This document shows positions 1 to 7,794 of a stretch of 42,891 bases of DNA, piece by piece. The DNA comes from JBBSBR01 sp038251135. Lineage in GTDB: Bacteria > Patescibacteriota > Saccharimonadia > UBA4664. Position numbers and translations under genes: made by a program. A model generated the notes under the pieces. The model was not told the origin of the DNA, made no database searches, and saw only the letters and a list, made by a program, of their open reading frames with translations. The DNA lies in assembly GCA_038251135.1 (NCBI GenBank), contig JBBSBR010000007.1:1-42891 (forward strand), written 5' to 3'. Numbering within the stretch: position 1 is the stretch's first letter; each line of letters starts with the position of its first letter.

Positions 1-1
1 C

Positions 2-169
2 GACCCCAAGAATTCCGCCCAGTACGTCTACACGTACACGCCGGCCAACACCAACACGACCTACGCTCTGACAGGTTGTCTTGAGAACGGTGGTGACAAC
101 GGCACCGACACCAGTGCCGCCTCCGGTACCTGTACGACCCGTGTCTTTACCCTGACCAACAGCAACTAG
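2..169 (+). CDS. C-terminal end of a type IV pilin-like protein (partial)
   Basis: Only the last 55 codons are in the window; the gene runs off the left edge and stops at TAG 167-169. The visible tail is rich in Thr, Asn, Gly and Ser and contains YTYTPANTNTTYALTGCLEN followed by two more Cys, a pattern I associate with C-terminal domains of CPR major pilins. Three Cys in the last 32 residues could form a disulfide loop, as in many pilins. Position directly before three other prepilin-like genes supports the assignment. The N-terminal prepilin signal cannot be seen, so a pseudopilin or another secreted Thr-rich protein is possible. Confidence 0.6.
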   Translation, partial: DPKNSAQYVYTYTPANTNTTYALTGCLENGGDNGTDTSAASGTCTTRVFTLTNSN

Positions 170-192
170 TACCGGCTGTCAGTCCAGGTTGT

Positions 193-220
193 ATAAACGA
201 CCCCAAACGGGGTCGTTTAT
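193..220 (+). terminator. Intrinsic terminator after the pilin gene
   Basis: A perfect 12-bp stem (193-204 with 209-220) and an AAAC tetraloop begin 23 nt after the pilin stop. The right arm ends in GTTTAT and there is no long U-tract beyond it. It probably uncouples the abundant pilin from the downstream minor-pilin genes. The core resembles the terminator at 21286-21309 (ACGACC/GGTCGT). Confidence 0.75.
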
Positions 221-235
221 AGTTAACATAAGAGG

Positions 236-241
236 TATAAT
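236..241 (+). promoter_or_regulatory. -10 box (TATAAT) for a leaderless minor-pilin transcript
   Basis: A perfect TATAAT ends 7 nt before the ATG at 249, so transcription should start at or next to the A of the start codon. I see no clear -35 hexamer 16-18 bp upstream, where the terminator stem lies. The same spacing recurs at other genes in the window. Confidence 0.55.
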
Positions 242-248
242 ACGATCT

Positions 249-1607
249 ATGATACGACGCAGCCAGGGCGGCTTTACGCTGATCGAAACGATTCTCGGAC
301 TCACGGTAATGGTGATTATGATTACCGCAGTTAGCCAGCTGTTTGTCGATAATCTGCGGGTTTTGACCCTCAGCAAAGCCCGAAACATCGGTATCTCCCT
401 CGCCAACGAGCAGATGGAGTACCTGCGCGACCTGCCTTATGACAGCGTTAAGACCCAGCTCGGAGGCATCTACCCGCCTGGCCTCATCCCCGATTCGCAA
501 ACCATGGTGCGCGGCGGCTATACGTTTACGCTGGCCACGAAGATTGTCTATATCGACGACCCCTACGATGGCAATTCCAGCGGGACGATCGTCGGTAAAC
601 CCGTGGATATCAATCCTGCCGACTACAAACGGGTCCAAGTCAGCGTCTACCTCAAGTCCAGCGGCCAGCTGGTTGCAAAACTGGCCTCCGACATGGCCGC
701 TAAAGCCGCCGAAACGGCGTCCAATACGGGCGTAATCAGCGTTAAGGTCATCGACGCTTCGGGTAATCCGGTTACCAACGCCAACGTCCATATCTATAAT
801 GCCACCCCAAATCCCGATGTCGACATTCAGACAACGACCGATAACCAAGGTCTGGTGGTTATCCCGAACCTGCCGCTCGATTCCTCCAATCGATATCAGA
901 TCACAGCCTCGCTTGCCGGGTATTCCACCGACCAAACGATACCCGACCCATCCGGTTCCCAAACAGCGGTTGAGCTCAATGTGAACGTTCTGCTACAGCA
1001 AGTTACGGCCGTCACGATGACTATCGATCGCACCTCCACGCTCAATGTCCATGTCGTGAATACCTCGGGCGCGGCCATCCCCAGCCTGCCGGTCACGATT
1101 ACCGGGGCCAAACAGATCAAACTCAACCCCACCGTGAACAAATACTCGAGTACGACGAGTACCGATGCGAGCGGGAATATCGCCCTGCCCGGACTTGAGT
1201 GGGACTCCTATACGTACACCCTGCCAAACGGTTATTACCTTGTCTCAACCCAGCCCTACGCCCCAACGGTTTTGAGCCCGAATACGTCCCAAACGGTCAA
1301 TCTCGTGGTCTCAAACTCATCTAACTTCCCCACTATAACCACCGCCACCCCCATTAAAGCGACGACCGGCACCAATCCGGTCAGCATCGTACTCACGGGC
1401 ACCAATCTCACGAGCGGATCCACGGTTAAGCTCAAGAAAGCCGGGGATCCCGATATAACGGCGACCGGCGTAGTGTCGTCCGGCAGTAATACCAAGCTGA
1501 CTCTAAGTGTGAACCTCACGGGAGCCGATACGGGCAGCTGGGATATCGTGGTCACGACGGGCGCCGGTACAGTCACGCAGACGGGAGGCTTCAGTGTTAC
1601 TCCGTAG
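249..1607 (+). CDS. PilV-like prepilin with Ig-like repeat domains
   Basis: A 452-aa prepilin. Residues 7-14 read GGFTLIET: Gly-Gly cleavage site, Phe +1 and Glu +5, followed by a hydrophobic stretch of about 20 residues, as required for prepilin peptidase processing and pilus insertion. The pilin-like part (to about residue 150) continues with a PilV-type LANEQMEYLRDLPYDSV segment. After it come two carboxypeptidase-regulatory-like (Ig) modules (about 160-340) and a C-terminal IPT/TIG-like module (about 360-452). Family knowledge: minor pilins with extra C-terminal domains are often tip adhesins or assembly primers. I chose ATG 249 rather than the in-frame TTG 189, which lies in the terminator. 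The end overlaps the next gene by 14 nt. Confidence 0.75.
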   Translation: MIRRSQGGFTLIETILGLTVMVIMITAVSQLFVDNLRVLTLSKARNIGISLANEQMEYLRDLPYDSVKTQLGGIYPPGLIPDSQTMVRGGYTFTLATKIVYIDDPYDGNSSGTIVGKPVDINPADYKRVQVSVYLKSSGQLVAKLASDMAAKAAETASNTGVISVKVIDASGNPVTNANVHIYNATPNPDVDIQTTTDNQGLVVIPNLPLDSSNRYQITASLAGYSTDQTIPDPSGSQTAVELNVNVLLQQVTAVTMTIDRTSTLNVHVVNTSGAAIPSLPVTITGAKQIKLNPTVNKYSSTTSTDASGNIALPGLEWDSYTYTLPNGYYLVSTQPYAPTVLSPNTSQTVNLVVSNSSNFPTITTATPIKATTGTNPVSIVLTGTNLTSGSTVKLKKAGDPDITATGVVSSGSNTKLTLSVNLTGADTGSWDIVVTTGAGTVTQTGGFSVTP

Positions 1608-2193
1608 ACGAGCAAGCAGTAACGAGTACGGCTACAGTATGATTGAGCTGCTGATCGTGATTACCATAACCGGCCTGATAGCCGGTCCGCTGACCGTCCT
1701 TGCCATCAAGGGCGTAACTTCCTACACGTTTCTCGAAGCCCAATCAAACACCTCCGTGGAGCTCAATATCCTAATCAATCGGATCACCAAGGTCGTACGG
1801 GGCGCCACGAGCGTCGATACCGCCTCCCCGAACACGCTGATTGTTTACGGCTATTTTTCGCCTCAGGACTCGACGATCAAGAAGATCCGGTATTTCATTT
1901 CCGGCACCAATCTCAACATTGGCGTTACGCCGCCATCCGGTACGGCACCGAACTATACCTACAACTCCGCCAGCGAAGTCATCACGACGACCCGGGTCGA
2001 CCTAGTCATGGGGAGTAAATCGCTCTTCACCTACTATGATGATGCCGGCAACCTTCTATCAACCAGTTTCTTACCCAGCCAAGTCAAAAACATTGGCATT
2101 TATCTCGCCGCCAACCCCAGTGCCAAGCAGGTACCGGTACCCATATCGCTCTCGACACGCGTAACATTACGGAATTTAAAGACGAACTTATGA
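1594..2193 (+). CDS. Prepilin-type minor pilin (PilW/PulJ-like)
   Basis: A 199-aa prepilin-like protein. A short basic leader is followed by YGYSMIELLIVITITGLIAG: a prepilin-like cleavage region with conserved Glu and one long hydrophobic helix. Tyr-Gly precedes the +1 residue, so the site is a single Gly. The rest matches PilW/PulJ-type minor pilins in length and in the ITKVVRGA region after the helix. The GTG start at 1594 is chosen because GGGAGG lies 5 nt upstream; it overlaps the previous gene by 14 nt, indicating translational coupling. The TGA stop overlaps the next ATG. Confidence 0.7.
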   Translation: MLLRRRASSNEYGYSMIELLIVITITGLIAGPLTVLAIKGVTSYTFLEAQSNTSVELNILINRITKVVRGATSVDTASPNTLIVYGYFSPQDSTIKKIRYFISGTNLNIGVTPPSGTAPNYTYNSASEVITTTRVDLVMGSKSLFTYYDDAGNLLSTSFLPSQVKNIGIYLAANPSAKQVPVPISLSTRVTLRNLKTNL

Positions 2194-3536
2194 AACTGCT
2201 TCAACGACAATCCGGCTATATCATGCTGACCGCGCTGGTTATAGGGCTTGTGCTCTCGATGCTCGGAACGATCGGCGTACAGGTACTCCTAAACAACTCC
2301 CGTTTTGCCAAGTTCGAGGAACGCCAAGCGAAAGCTCTGGATGTTGCCGAGGCGGGTATCAACTATTACCTCTGGCACCTATCGCACAATCCAACCGACT
2401 ACAAAGACGGTGGTACGACACCCACAACGGCCCCGTACGGGCCGTATACCCATAACTATTACGATATCGACGGAAATCTGGTTGGTACCTACTCGCTGAC
2501 CATCACGCCACCGCCCAATGGCTCAACCATCACTACGGTGAAATCGGTCGGGAAGGTACCCAGCATGCCCGGTGCGCGCACGATCCTCGCTCAGATTGGG
2601 CAACCGTCTTTTGCCAACTATGCCCTGCTCACCAACACGGAGGTCTGGTTCGGCTCGACTGAAAGCTCCAGCGGCCCGGTTCAATCAAATGTCGGCGTAC
2701 ACTTCGACGGCACCAATAATGGCCCCGTCTATTCGGCCAGCGCCACTTACAAGCCGACTTCGACTTTCGGCGGTAACGGCACTACCAAGAATGGTGTCTG
2801 GGGTAATGGCGGACCGACCTCGCAGTGGCAATTTCCGGTCCCGGCGATCAGCTTCTCTCAGCTGACGGCCAACCTCTCAAATCTGCAGACTCAAGCGAGT
2901 CTCGGCGGCCTAACTCTGCCAACCTCATCCGGCCTGGGCTATTACTTGCTCCTCAAGCCCGACAATACGATTGACGTCTACAAGGTGACGAACGAGACCA
3001 GCGGCGGTATTTCAAAGACCTTCCTCTACAATAAGACCGCTCCCGCCAACGGAATATTGTTTGTGAAAGACGACATCTGGATCGAAGGCACCAACTGGCC
3101 CGGCCGCATCACGATCGCATCGGCAATTCTGCCCAGCAATTCCGGCACCAACACCTCCATCAAGATTGTGGGGAACCTCACCTATAAGGCCAAAGACGGC
3201 AGCGATGCTATCGGACTCATTGCGCAAAAAAACATTCAGGTCGCCGACTATGCCCCCTCCACCATCGAGATAAACGGTGCTCTGCTGGCTCAAGGCGGTC
3301 AGGTTTTCGTGAACTCATCCGCCCCCGTTAAGACTAGGCTGACCTTCTACGGCGCCATCGCCAGCTACAGCACATGGACCTGGTCGTGGGTCAACAGCTG
3401 GGGCCAAATAGTTGCCGGGTACGCCGCGGATGCGACCAATTTCGATTCAAACCTGATCTATGCACCGCCGCCGCAGTATCCGACGACCGGCAATTACTCA
3501 ATTTTGAACTGGAGAGAACAACTTTACAGCCCGTAA
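2190..3536 (+). CDS. PilX-like pilus assembly protein
   Basis: A 448-aa protein starting at an ATGA overlap with the preceding gene. It has a short basic N-terminus, then QSGYIMLTALVIGLVLSMLG, a hydrophobic helix without the standard Gly-Phe-Thr-Leu-x-Glu signature. The segment KALDVAEAGINYYLWHL matches the family habit of PilX N-terminal domains, where AxxxAEAG follows the helix. The long C-terminal part is rich in Ser, Thr, Asn and Gly and looks like an exported beta-rich domain. Family knowledge: PilX works with PilV/PilW-type minor pilins to prime assembly. The gene ends 33 nt before pilM. Confidence 0.65.
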   Translation: MKLLQRQSGYIMLTALVIGLVLSMLGTIGVQVLLNNSRFAKFEERQAKALDVAEAGINYYLWHLSHNPTDYKDGGTTPTTAPYGPYTHNYYDIDGNLVGTYSLTITPPPNGSTITTVKSVGKVPSMPGARTILAQIGQPSFANYALLTNTEVWFGSTESSSGPVQSNVGVHFDGTNNGPVYSASATYKPTSTFGGNGTTKNGVWGNGGPTSQWQFPVPAISFSQLTANLSNLQTQASLGGLTLPTSSGLGYYLLLKPDNTIDVYKVTNETSGGISKTFLYNKTAPANGILFVKDDIWIEGTNWPGRITIASAILPSNSGTNTSIKIVGNLTYKAKDGSDAIGLIAQKNIQVADYAPSTIEINGALLAQGGQVFVNSSAPVKTRLTFYGAIASYSTWTWSWVNSWGQIVAGYAADATNFDSNLIYAPPPQYPTTGNYSILNWREQLYSP

Positions 3537-3541
3537 AGTGG

Positions 3542-3547
3542 TACAAT
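3542..3547 (+). promoter_or_regulatory. -10 box (TACAAT) before pilM
   Basis: TACAAT lies 6 nt after the PilX-like stop and 7 nt before an ATG at 3555, the spacing seen at other putative leaderless starts here. No -35 is obvious. It would give pilMNO its own promoter. Confidence 0.45.
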
Positions 3548-3554
3548 ATCTAAA

Positions 3555-3572
3555 ATGGCTATGGTTATATGA
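3555..3572 (+). CDS. Possible five-codon leader peptide coupled to pilM
   Basis: ATG GCT ATG GTT ATA TGA encodes MAMVI. Its stop TGA (3570-3572) overlaps the pilM ATG (3569-3571), and its own ATG sits 7 nt after a -10 box. pilM has no Shine-Dalgarno sequence, so ribosomes loading leaderlessly on the micro-ORF and reinitiating at the overlap would explain pilM translation. No similarity evidence is possible for five codons. Confidence 0.3.
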   Translation: MAMVI

Positions 3573-4633
3573 AAGCTAAGACACGAGTACCCCTGATCTA
3601 CCGCGATCGACCCATCTTTGGGTTTGATTTAGGTACTCGGACCGCCAAGCTGGTGCAAATTAAACCGGTGGGTAAAACTTCACGCGTAGTCGGATACGGC
3701 TATGCCAACTTCCCCGGCGAGGCAATCGTAGAAGGCATCGTGGTTGACCCGCAGGAAATCGCCAAGGCGCTCAAACCGCTCCTCGACAAAATGTCCTTCG
3801 GCGAAATATCGTCGACGCGCGTAGCAGCCTCCATCCCGGTGGCCAAGGTCTTTACCCGCATCTTGGAACTGCCACCCATGAATATGACCGATCTCGGAGC
3901 CGCGGTTCGCTTGGAAGCCGAGCAGTACATCCCGGTCCCCTTGCCCGACCTCTACATCGACTACGAGATCGTCGATACCACGCCGGACCACCTCGACGTC
4001 CTTATGGTTGCCGCTCCGCGCGCAATCGTCGACTCCTACCTGAAACTATTTGATCTAATGAACTTGGAAGTCGCATTTATCGAATCAAGTCTGTCGGCGG
4101 TAACGCGGGCCATTATCGCCACCGGCAATATCAATAAGACGACCCTAGTCGCGGATATCGGCTCTGAATCAATCGATATCACGGTCTTCGACAAAGCGAT
4201 CCGCCTCACCGACACGATCCCGGTCGGCGGCGACCACCTGACCACCCAGCTGGTAGCCGAGCTGGCCATTACCCGCGAACAGGCCAACGAGATCAAGTTC
4301 AAGTTTGGCTTAGGGCCATCCGGCCTCCAGCCCAAGATCCAGTCGGCGCTCAGAAAACCGCTGGCAACAATTACGGGCGAGATGAAGCGCGTCACCAAGT
4401 ACTATCAGGACCGCAGCCACGATAAACGCCCGATCGATTCAATCATTATCGGCGGCGGCAGCGCCAGCATGCCCGGCCTGGTGGAGTACCTGACGGCCGA
4501 GATCGGCCTGCCGATAGTCATCGCCGACCCTTGGGCGGGACTCGAACTCCACCACATCCAGAGCATTTCCAAATTTGACGCGCCGATGTTTACCACCGCC
4601 ATCGGCTTGGCTCGGCTTGAGGGCAAAATATGA
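3569..4633 (+). CDS. pilM: PilM, actin-like ATPase of the type IV pilus inner-membrane complex
   Basis: A 354-aa cytoplasmic protein of the actin/FtsA-like PilM family. It has the phosphate-binding segment FGFDLGTRTAKLVQI near residue 16, VADIGSESIDITVF in the middle (phosphate 2-like) and IIIGGGSASMPGLVEYL near residue 290 (adenosine motif). Family knowledge: PilM binds ATP and the PilN N-terminus and couples the cytoplasmic motors to the PilN/PilO membrane ring. The ATG is used although no SD is present; it overlaps a five-codon ORF. Its TGA overlaps the pilN ATG, so the genes are co-translated. Confidence 0.93.
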   Translation: MKAKTRVPLIYRDRPIFGFDLGTRTAKLVQIKPVGKTSRVVGYGYANFPGEAIVEGIVVDPQEIAKALKPLLDKMSFGEISSTRVAASIPVAKVFTRILELPPMNMTDLGAAVRLEAEQYIPVPLPDLYIDYEIVDTTPDHLDVLMVAAPRAIVDSYLKLFDLMNLEVAFIESSLSAVTRAIIATGNINKTTLVADIGSESIDITVFDKAIRLTDTIPVGGDHLTTQLVAELAITREQANEIKFKFGLGPSGLQPKIQSALRKPLATITGEMKRVTKYYQDRSHDKRPIDSIIIGGGSASMPGLVEYLTAEIGLPIVIADPWAGLELHHIQSISKFDAPMFTTAIGLARLEGKI

Positions 4634-5169
4634 TAAATCTCCTGCCAACCGATCTCAAAGAGCAGATTCATTATGCCAAGCTCAATCGACTAACCCTCCG
4701 ATACCTAGGGCTTGTCGTCTTAGTCATAACGGTTCTCGGGATTATCTTCGCCGGGGCGCTCTTCTATCTCGATCTGCAGACTAACCAGATAGCCAAGGAC
4801 GTCGCATCGAAACAGGCCGCCATCGCCGCCACAGCCGGCTTCCAGAAGCAGGCCAAGGACGCGAGCGACCGTCTGGCGGCCATTAAGTCAATTCAGGCCT
4901 CCCAGACACGTTTCTCGGTTCTCCTCGACGATCTGGCCAAGGTGCTGCCCACCGGCGTCTCGATGGACGCGATCGTGCTGACCGGCAACGACAAGACACC
5001 CGTCAAGCTAAGCGTAACCGGCAATAGCTACGACTCAATCCTAGCCTTCCGCGAATCACTCGTGACCTCGCCGCGCATCAGCGGCGCCGACCTCGAAAAT
5101 ATTACGCAATCGGGCAGCAACTTCACCGCCTCGGTCGTAATCGGCTTCAAACCGGGGGAAGCGCGATGA
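4630..5169 (+). CDS. pilN: PilN, type IV pilus inner-membrane alignment protein
   Basis: A 179-aa bitopic membrane protein. The N-terminus MINLLPTDLKEQI is the typical PilN PilM-binding motif (INLLP). One membrane helix follows (about residues 25-48), then a coiled coil (about 50-95) and a small ferredoxin-like periplasmic domain. Family knowledge: PilN forms heterodimers with PilO and links PilM to the pilus platform. ATGA-type overlaps join it to pilM upstream and pilO downstream. Confidence 0.92.
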   Translation: MINLLPTDLKEQIHYAKLNRLTLRYLGLVVLVITVLGIIFAGALFYLDLQTNQIAKDVASKQAAIAATAGFQKQAKDASDRLAAIKSIQASQTRFSVLLDDLAKVLPTGVSMDAIVLTGNDKTPVKLSVTGNSYDSILAFRESLVTSPRISGADLENITQSGSNFTASVVIGFKPGEAR

Positions 5170-5720
5170 GCCCCAAGCGCTTCTTCTTCATCCTCTTAGG
5201 CGTCATACTCGGGCTGGTACTGCTCGGCGGCGGCGGCTACTACCTCGGTTACTCCAAAATCCATGCCACGAGCGCCAACTATTCCCAGCAGCTGGCCAAC
5301 CAGGCCGCAACCGAAGATCAGCTGACGGCCATTACCCGTCTGCGATTTACTTATACCCGCGATATTAAGCCAATTCTTCCCCTCATCGACCAGGCGCTGC
5401 CGCGAACCAAAAACCAGACCGAAATCCTGTCCCAGCTGCAAACCATCGCCGGCGACTCCGGACTGGTCCTGACCGGCGTAAGCTTCCCGAATGCCCAGGG
5501 GTTGCCCAACAACGTTTCGCAGACGATTCCGAGCGGCTTGGTTCTGGCCCTCCCGATCAACTTCCAACTCAACGGCTCCTACGCTCAACTTCAGTCGTTC
5601 TTGACCCGCGCGGAAAACCTCAGCCGTTTTACCAACGTTACCACCCTGGCCGTAACGAGGCCCGATAAGACTAAGCCAATTACCTATTCGATGACATTAA
5701 ACGCTTATATAATGCCATGA
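5166..5720 (+). CDS. pilO: PilO-like type IV pilus membrane protein
   Basis: A 184-aa protein with one N-terminal membrane helix (about residues 6-28), a heptad-like region and an extracytoplasmic domain with LPLIDQALPRTKNQTEILSQ and later INFQLNGSYAQLQSFL, the PilO-type segment. Length and position after pilN fit PilO. It pairs with PilN in the inner-membrane ring. Translation is coupled on both sides: its ATG overlaps the pilN stop and its TGA overlaps the next ATG. Confidence 0.85.
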   Translation: MSPKRFFFILLGVILGLVLLGGGGYYLGYSKIHATSANYSQQLANQAATEDQLTAITRLRFTYTRDIKPILPLIDQALPRTKNQTEILSQLQTIAGDSGLVLTGVSFPNAQGLPNNVSQTIPSGLVLALPINFQLNGSYAQLQSFLTRAENLSRFTNVTTLAVTRPDKTKPITYSMTLNAYIMP

Positions 5721-5995
5721 AACTCGATTTAAACTTCAACTACAAGCAGATCCTGGTCTATCTCCGCCTCGCCGAGCCGTACTTGGTCGGGGCAGCGCTC
5801 ATCGGCGTCTTTGGCTATACCGCCTTTTTCGTCAATGCCGCGCTCAACGTCAAGCCGGCCGCTACGGCGACGATCGCGCCCGGTGTCAAAATATCGTTCG
5901 ATAAGACGACCGTGGAGTCGGTCAAGAATATCAATGTCGTATCAGGGCAGGTTCCCATGGTCAACATCGGTAAAAGCGACCCGTTCGGCCGCTAG
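5717..5995 (+). CDS. Small membrane protein at the pilP position
   Basis: A 92-aa protein with one membrane helix (about residues 20-40) and a short extracytoplasmic tail ending in KSDPFGR. In proteobacterial operons PilP follows PilO and carries a conserved DPF-type motif, so this may be a minimal functional counterpart; that is inference from position and motif. There is no lipoprotein Cys, as expected for a lineage without a usual outer membrane. Its TAG lies inside a CTAG shared with the stop of the opposing gene, with no terminator between them. Confidence 0.6.
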   Translation: MKLDLNFNYKQILVYLRLAEPYLVGAALIGVFGYTAFFVNAALNVKPAATATIAPGVKISFDKTTVESVKNINVVSGQVPMVNIGKSDPFGR

Positions 5996-6177
5996 TTCTT
6001 CGGCCGCTTCCAGCTCGCGGTATCCTGACGCCAACCGCCAATTTTGTCGACTTTTGAGTTCATATACTGCTCTTCCAACTCTCGCAGAAGCCTAGCGGCT
6101 TCGCGCTTAAAGCCGTTGGCATCGGCAATCAGCCCGGATAATTCAGATTTCGGAATACGCACCGAGCCCTTCATCAT
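5992..6177 (-). CDS. 61-aa unknown protein coupled to ruvB
   Basis: A 61-aa basic, mostly helical protein (MMKGSVRIPKSELSGLIADA at the start; LLRELEEQYM in the middle) with no membrane segment. I do not recognise the family. It is very likely expressed: its ATG overlaps the ruvB stop (ATATGATG) and a perfect GGAGGT lies 3 nt upstream inside ruvB. The second Met may be the real start because of the short SD spacing. It may act with RuvB or simply be co-transcribed. Confidence 0.6.
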   Translation of the reverse strand: MMKGSVRIPKSELSGLIADANGFKREAARLLRELEEQYMNSKVDKIGGWRQDTASWKRPKN

Positions 6178-7193
6178 ATGACCTCCGGCTTCGTAATTCC
6201 CAGATGGGAATAGGCACGGGCGGTAACCTTACGACCCCGGGATGTCCGTTCGAGCAGCCCGATCTGCATCAGGTAAGGTTCGTAGACATCCTCGATGGTT
6301 TGCCGTTCCTCGCCGCAGATGGCGGCCAGCGTCTCGACTCCCACCGGCCCGCCGGCATAATGCTCGATAATTGCCGTAAGCAACATCCGATCGGAACTAT
6401 CGAGCCCGAGCTCATCGATTTCGAGCAGATGAAGGGCGGCACGGGCGTCTTTGCGAGTAATGCCGTCGACGTTATGCACCTGCGCATAGTCACGTACGCG
6501 CTTAAGGAGCCGGTTGGCAATACGCGGCGTCAGCCGGGCCCGCAGCGAAATCTCATCGGCGGCGTCAGCATCAAGGGAAATATTTAAGATTCCGGCGGCC
6601 CGCTGGATAATTAAGTGCATCTCGGCCGGCGAGTAGTACTCAAGCCGGTGGACATGGCCAAACCGATCGCGGAGGGGGGCTGACAGCGCACCCACGCGGG
6701 TAGTGGCGCCAATAATCGTAAATTGCGGCAAATCAAGGCGAATACTCTTGGCGCTGGGGCCTTTGCCGAGCATCACATCGAGACCGAAGTCTTCCATGGC
6801 CGGATAGAGCACCTCCTCTACCGTCTTGGGCAGCCGGTGAATTTCGTCCACAAATAAGACGTCGCCATCGCTCAGATTAGTGAGTAGGGAAGCCAAGTCC
6901 CCCGCCCGCTCGATGGCCGGCCCGCTGGTGATCTTGAAGTTGGTACCCAGCTCGGCGGCGATGACGCCGGCCATGGTGGTCTTACCGAGTCCGGGCGGGC
7001 CATAGAGCAGAATGTGGTCCACGGACTCGTTGCGCGCCTTAGCGGCCTCGATGGCGAGCTGGAGATTCTTCTTGAGCAGCGGCTGGCCCACGTAAGACTC
7101 GAAAGTCTTCGGGCGCAGCGTCTCAAAGACCCTCTCCTCGGCTACAGCATCCGGGGTTTCGACCTGTTCGGCATTAACGATACGCTCAATCAT
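6174..7193 (-). CDS. ruvB: RuvB, Holliday junction branch-migration ATPase
   Basis: A 339-aa AAA+ protein of usual length. It has Walker A GPPGLGKTT near residue 66, Walker B VLFVDEIHRL near 115, sensor 1 in IIGATTR, and the C-terminal winged-helix DNA-binding domain. Family knowledge: RuvB hexamers powered by ATP drive branch migration of Holliday junctions held by RuvA; RuvC, also in this window, then cuts them. No SD precedes the ATG; a -10 box ends 6 nt before it, suggesting a leaderless mRNA. The 3' end overlaps the 61-aa gene. Confidence 0.97.
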   Translation of the reverse strand: MIERIVNAEQVETPDAVAEERVFETLRPKTFESYVGQPLLKKNLQLAIEAAKARNESVDHILLYGPPGLGKTTMAGVIAAELGTNFKITSGPAIERAGDLASLLTNLSDGDVLFVDEIHRLPKTVEEVLYPAMEDFGLDVMLGKGPSAKSIRLDLPQFTIIGATTRVGALSAPLRDRFGHVHRLEYYSPAEMHLIIQRAAGILNISLDADAADEISLRARLTPRIANRLLKRVRDYAQVHNVDGITRKDARAALHLLEIDELGLDSSDRMLLTAIIEHYAGGPVGVETLAAICGEERQTIEDVYEPYLMQIGLLERTSRGRKVTARAYSHLGITKPEVI

Positions 7194-7199
7194 GTGACC

Positions 7200-7205
7200 A
7201 TTGTA
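7200..7205 (-). promoter_or_regulatory. -10 box (TACAAT) for leaderless ruvB
   Basis: On the minus strand TACAAT is followed by 6 nt and the ruvB ATG. There is no SD and no good -35. Same geometry as upstream of ruvA. Confidence 0.5.
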
Positions 7206-7242
7206 CCATTTGTATATGGTGCCGGCGCCTTATGGTAACCGG

Positions 7243-7794
7243 CTATATTACATCGTCCGGCGTAAGCTTATTCAGTATTTGATCTAATGCCGCATAATCG
7301 GATTCAGTAAATCTCGTAAGTCCAAGTTGTGCCTCATCCGAAACCTGTTTCGCAGCGCGAATTATCATCTCTTCGTTAGTCATATTTGCTGGGCGGGCAG
7401 GCATTACGGGCTTCCGGTCTGCATCGTACTCTCTGGTCCGAACCTTATGGGAAGCGTAGCCCGTTTTTGAATCGAAGGCATAGGTATGATCTTCAAAAAT
7501 ATAATGTCCTAACGGATGCTCAATATCGAGTTGCTTGCGCACCGTAATTTTCGTCTCATCCTCTCGATCATCCCCGGTATATCCGGGTTCAGGAATATCA
7601 ATCAAAATCCGGTACATATCGTTTCGGTATCCGGTCGTCCATACATGGAGTGGCTCGGATTCTCCTACGGTTGCGGCAATGTCCTCGGGGTGGATCATTA
7701 ATTCGGCTGCATGCTGCTCGAGCAGCCGCATATGGTCGGTGGAAATTTCGGGATTTAATCCTAGTTCGGGATTACCCGGCCCGGTTTCGCTCAT
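7243..7794 (-). CDS. 183-aa unknown protein between ruvA and ruvB
   Basis: An acidic soluble protein without signal peptide or membrane segment. I do not recognise the family. Charged stretches (DIPEPGYTGDDREDETKITV) and a Tyr/His-rich middle (GHYIFEDHTYAFDSKTGYAS) suggest a beta-rich core, with a helical C-terminus. It starts with ATGA overlapping the ruvA stop and has AAGGAG 8 nt upstream, so it is translated from the ruvA mRNA. ruvB, 50 nt downstream, seems to have its own promoter. Confidence 0.65.
   Translation of the reverse strand: MSETGPGNPELGLNPEISTDHMRLLEQHAAELMIHPEDIAATVGESEPLHVWTTGYRNDMYRILIDIPEPGYTGDDREDETKITVRKQLDIEHPLGHYIFEDHTYAFDSKTGYASHKVRTREYDADRKPVMPARPANMTNEEMIIRAAKQVSDEAQLGLTRFTESDYAALDQILNKLTPDDVI

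Noticed and set aside
147..962. 271-codon minus-strand frame opposite the PilV-like gene
   Set aside because: Opposite a protein with a clear prepilin signal and domains; low-complexity translation.
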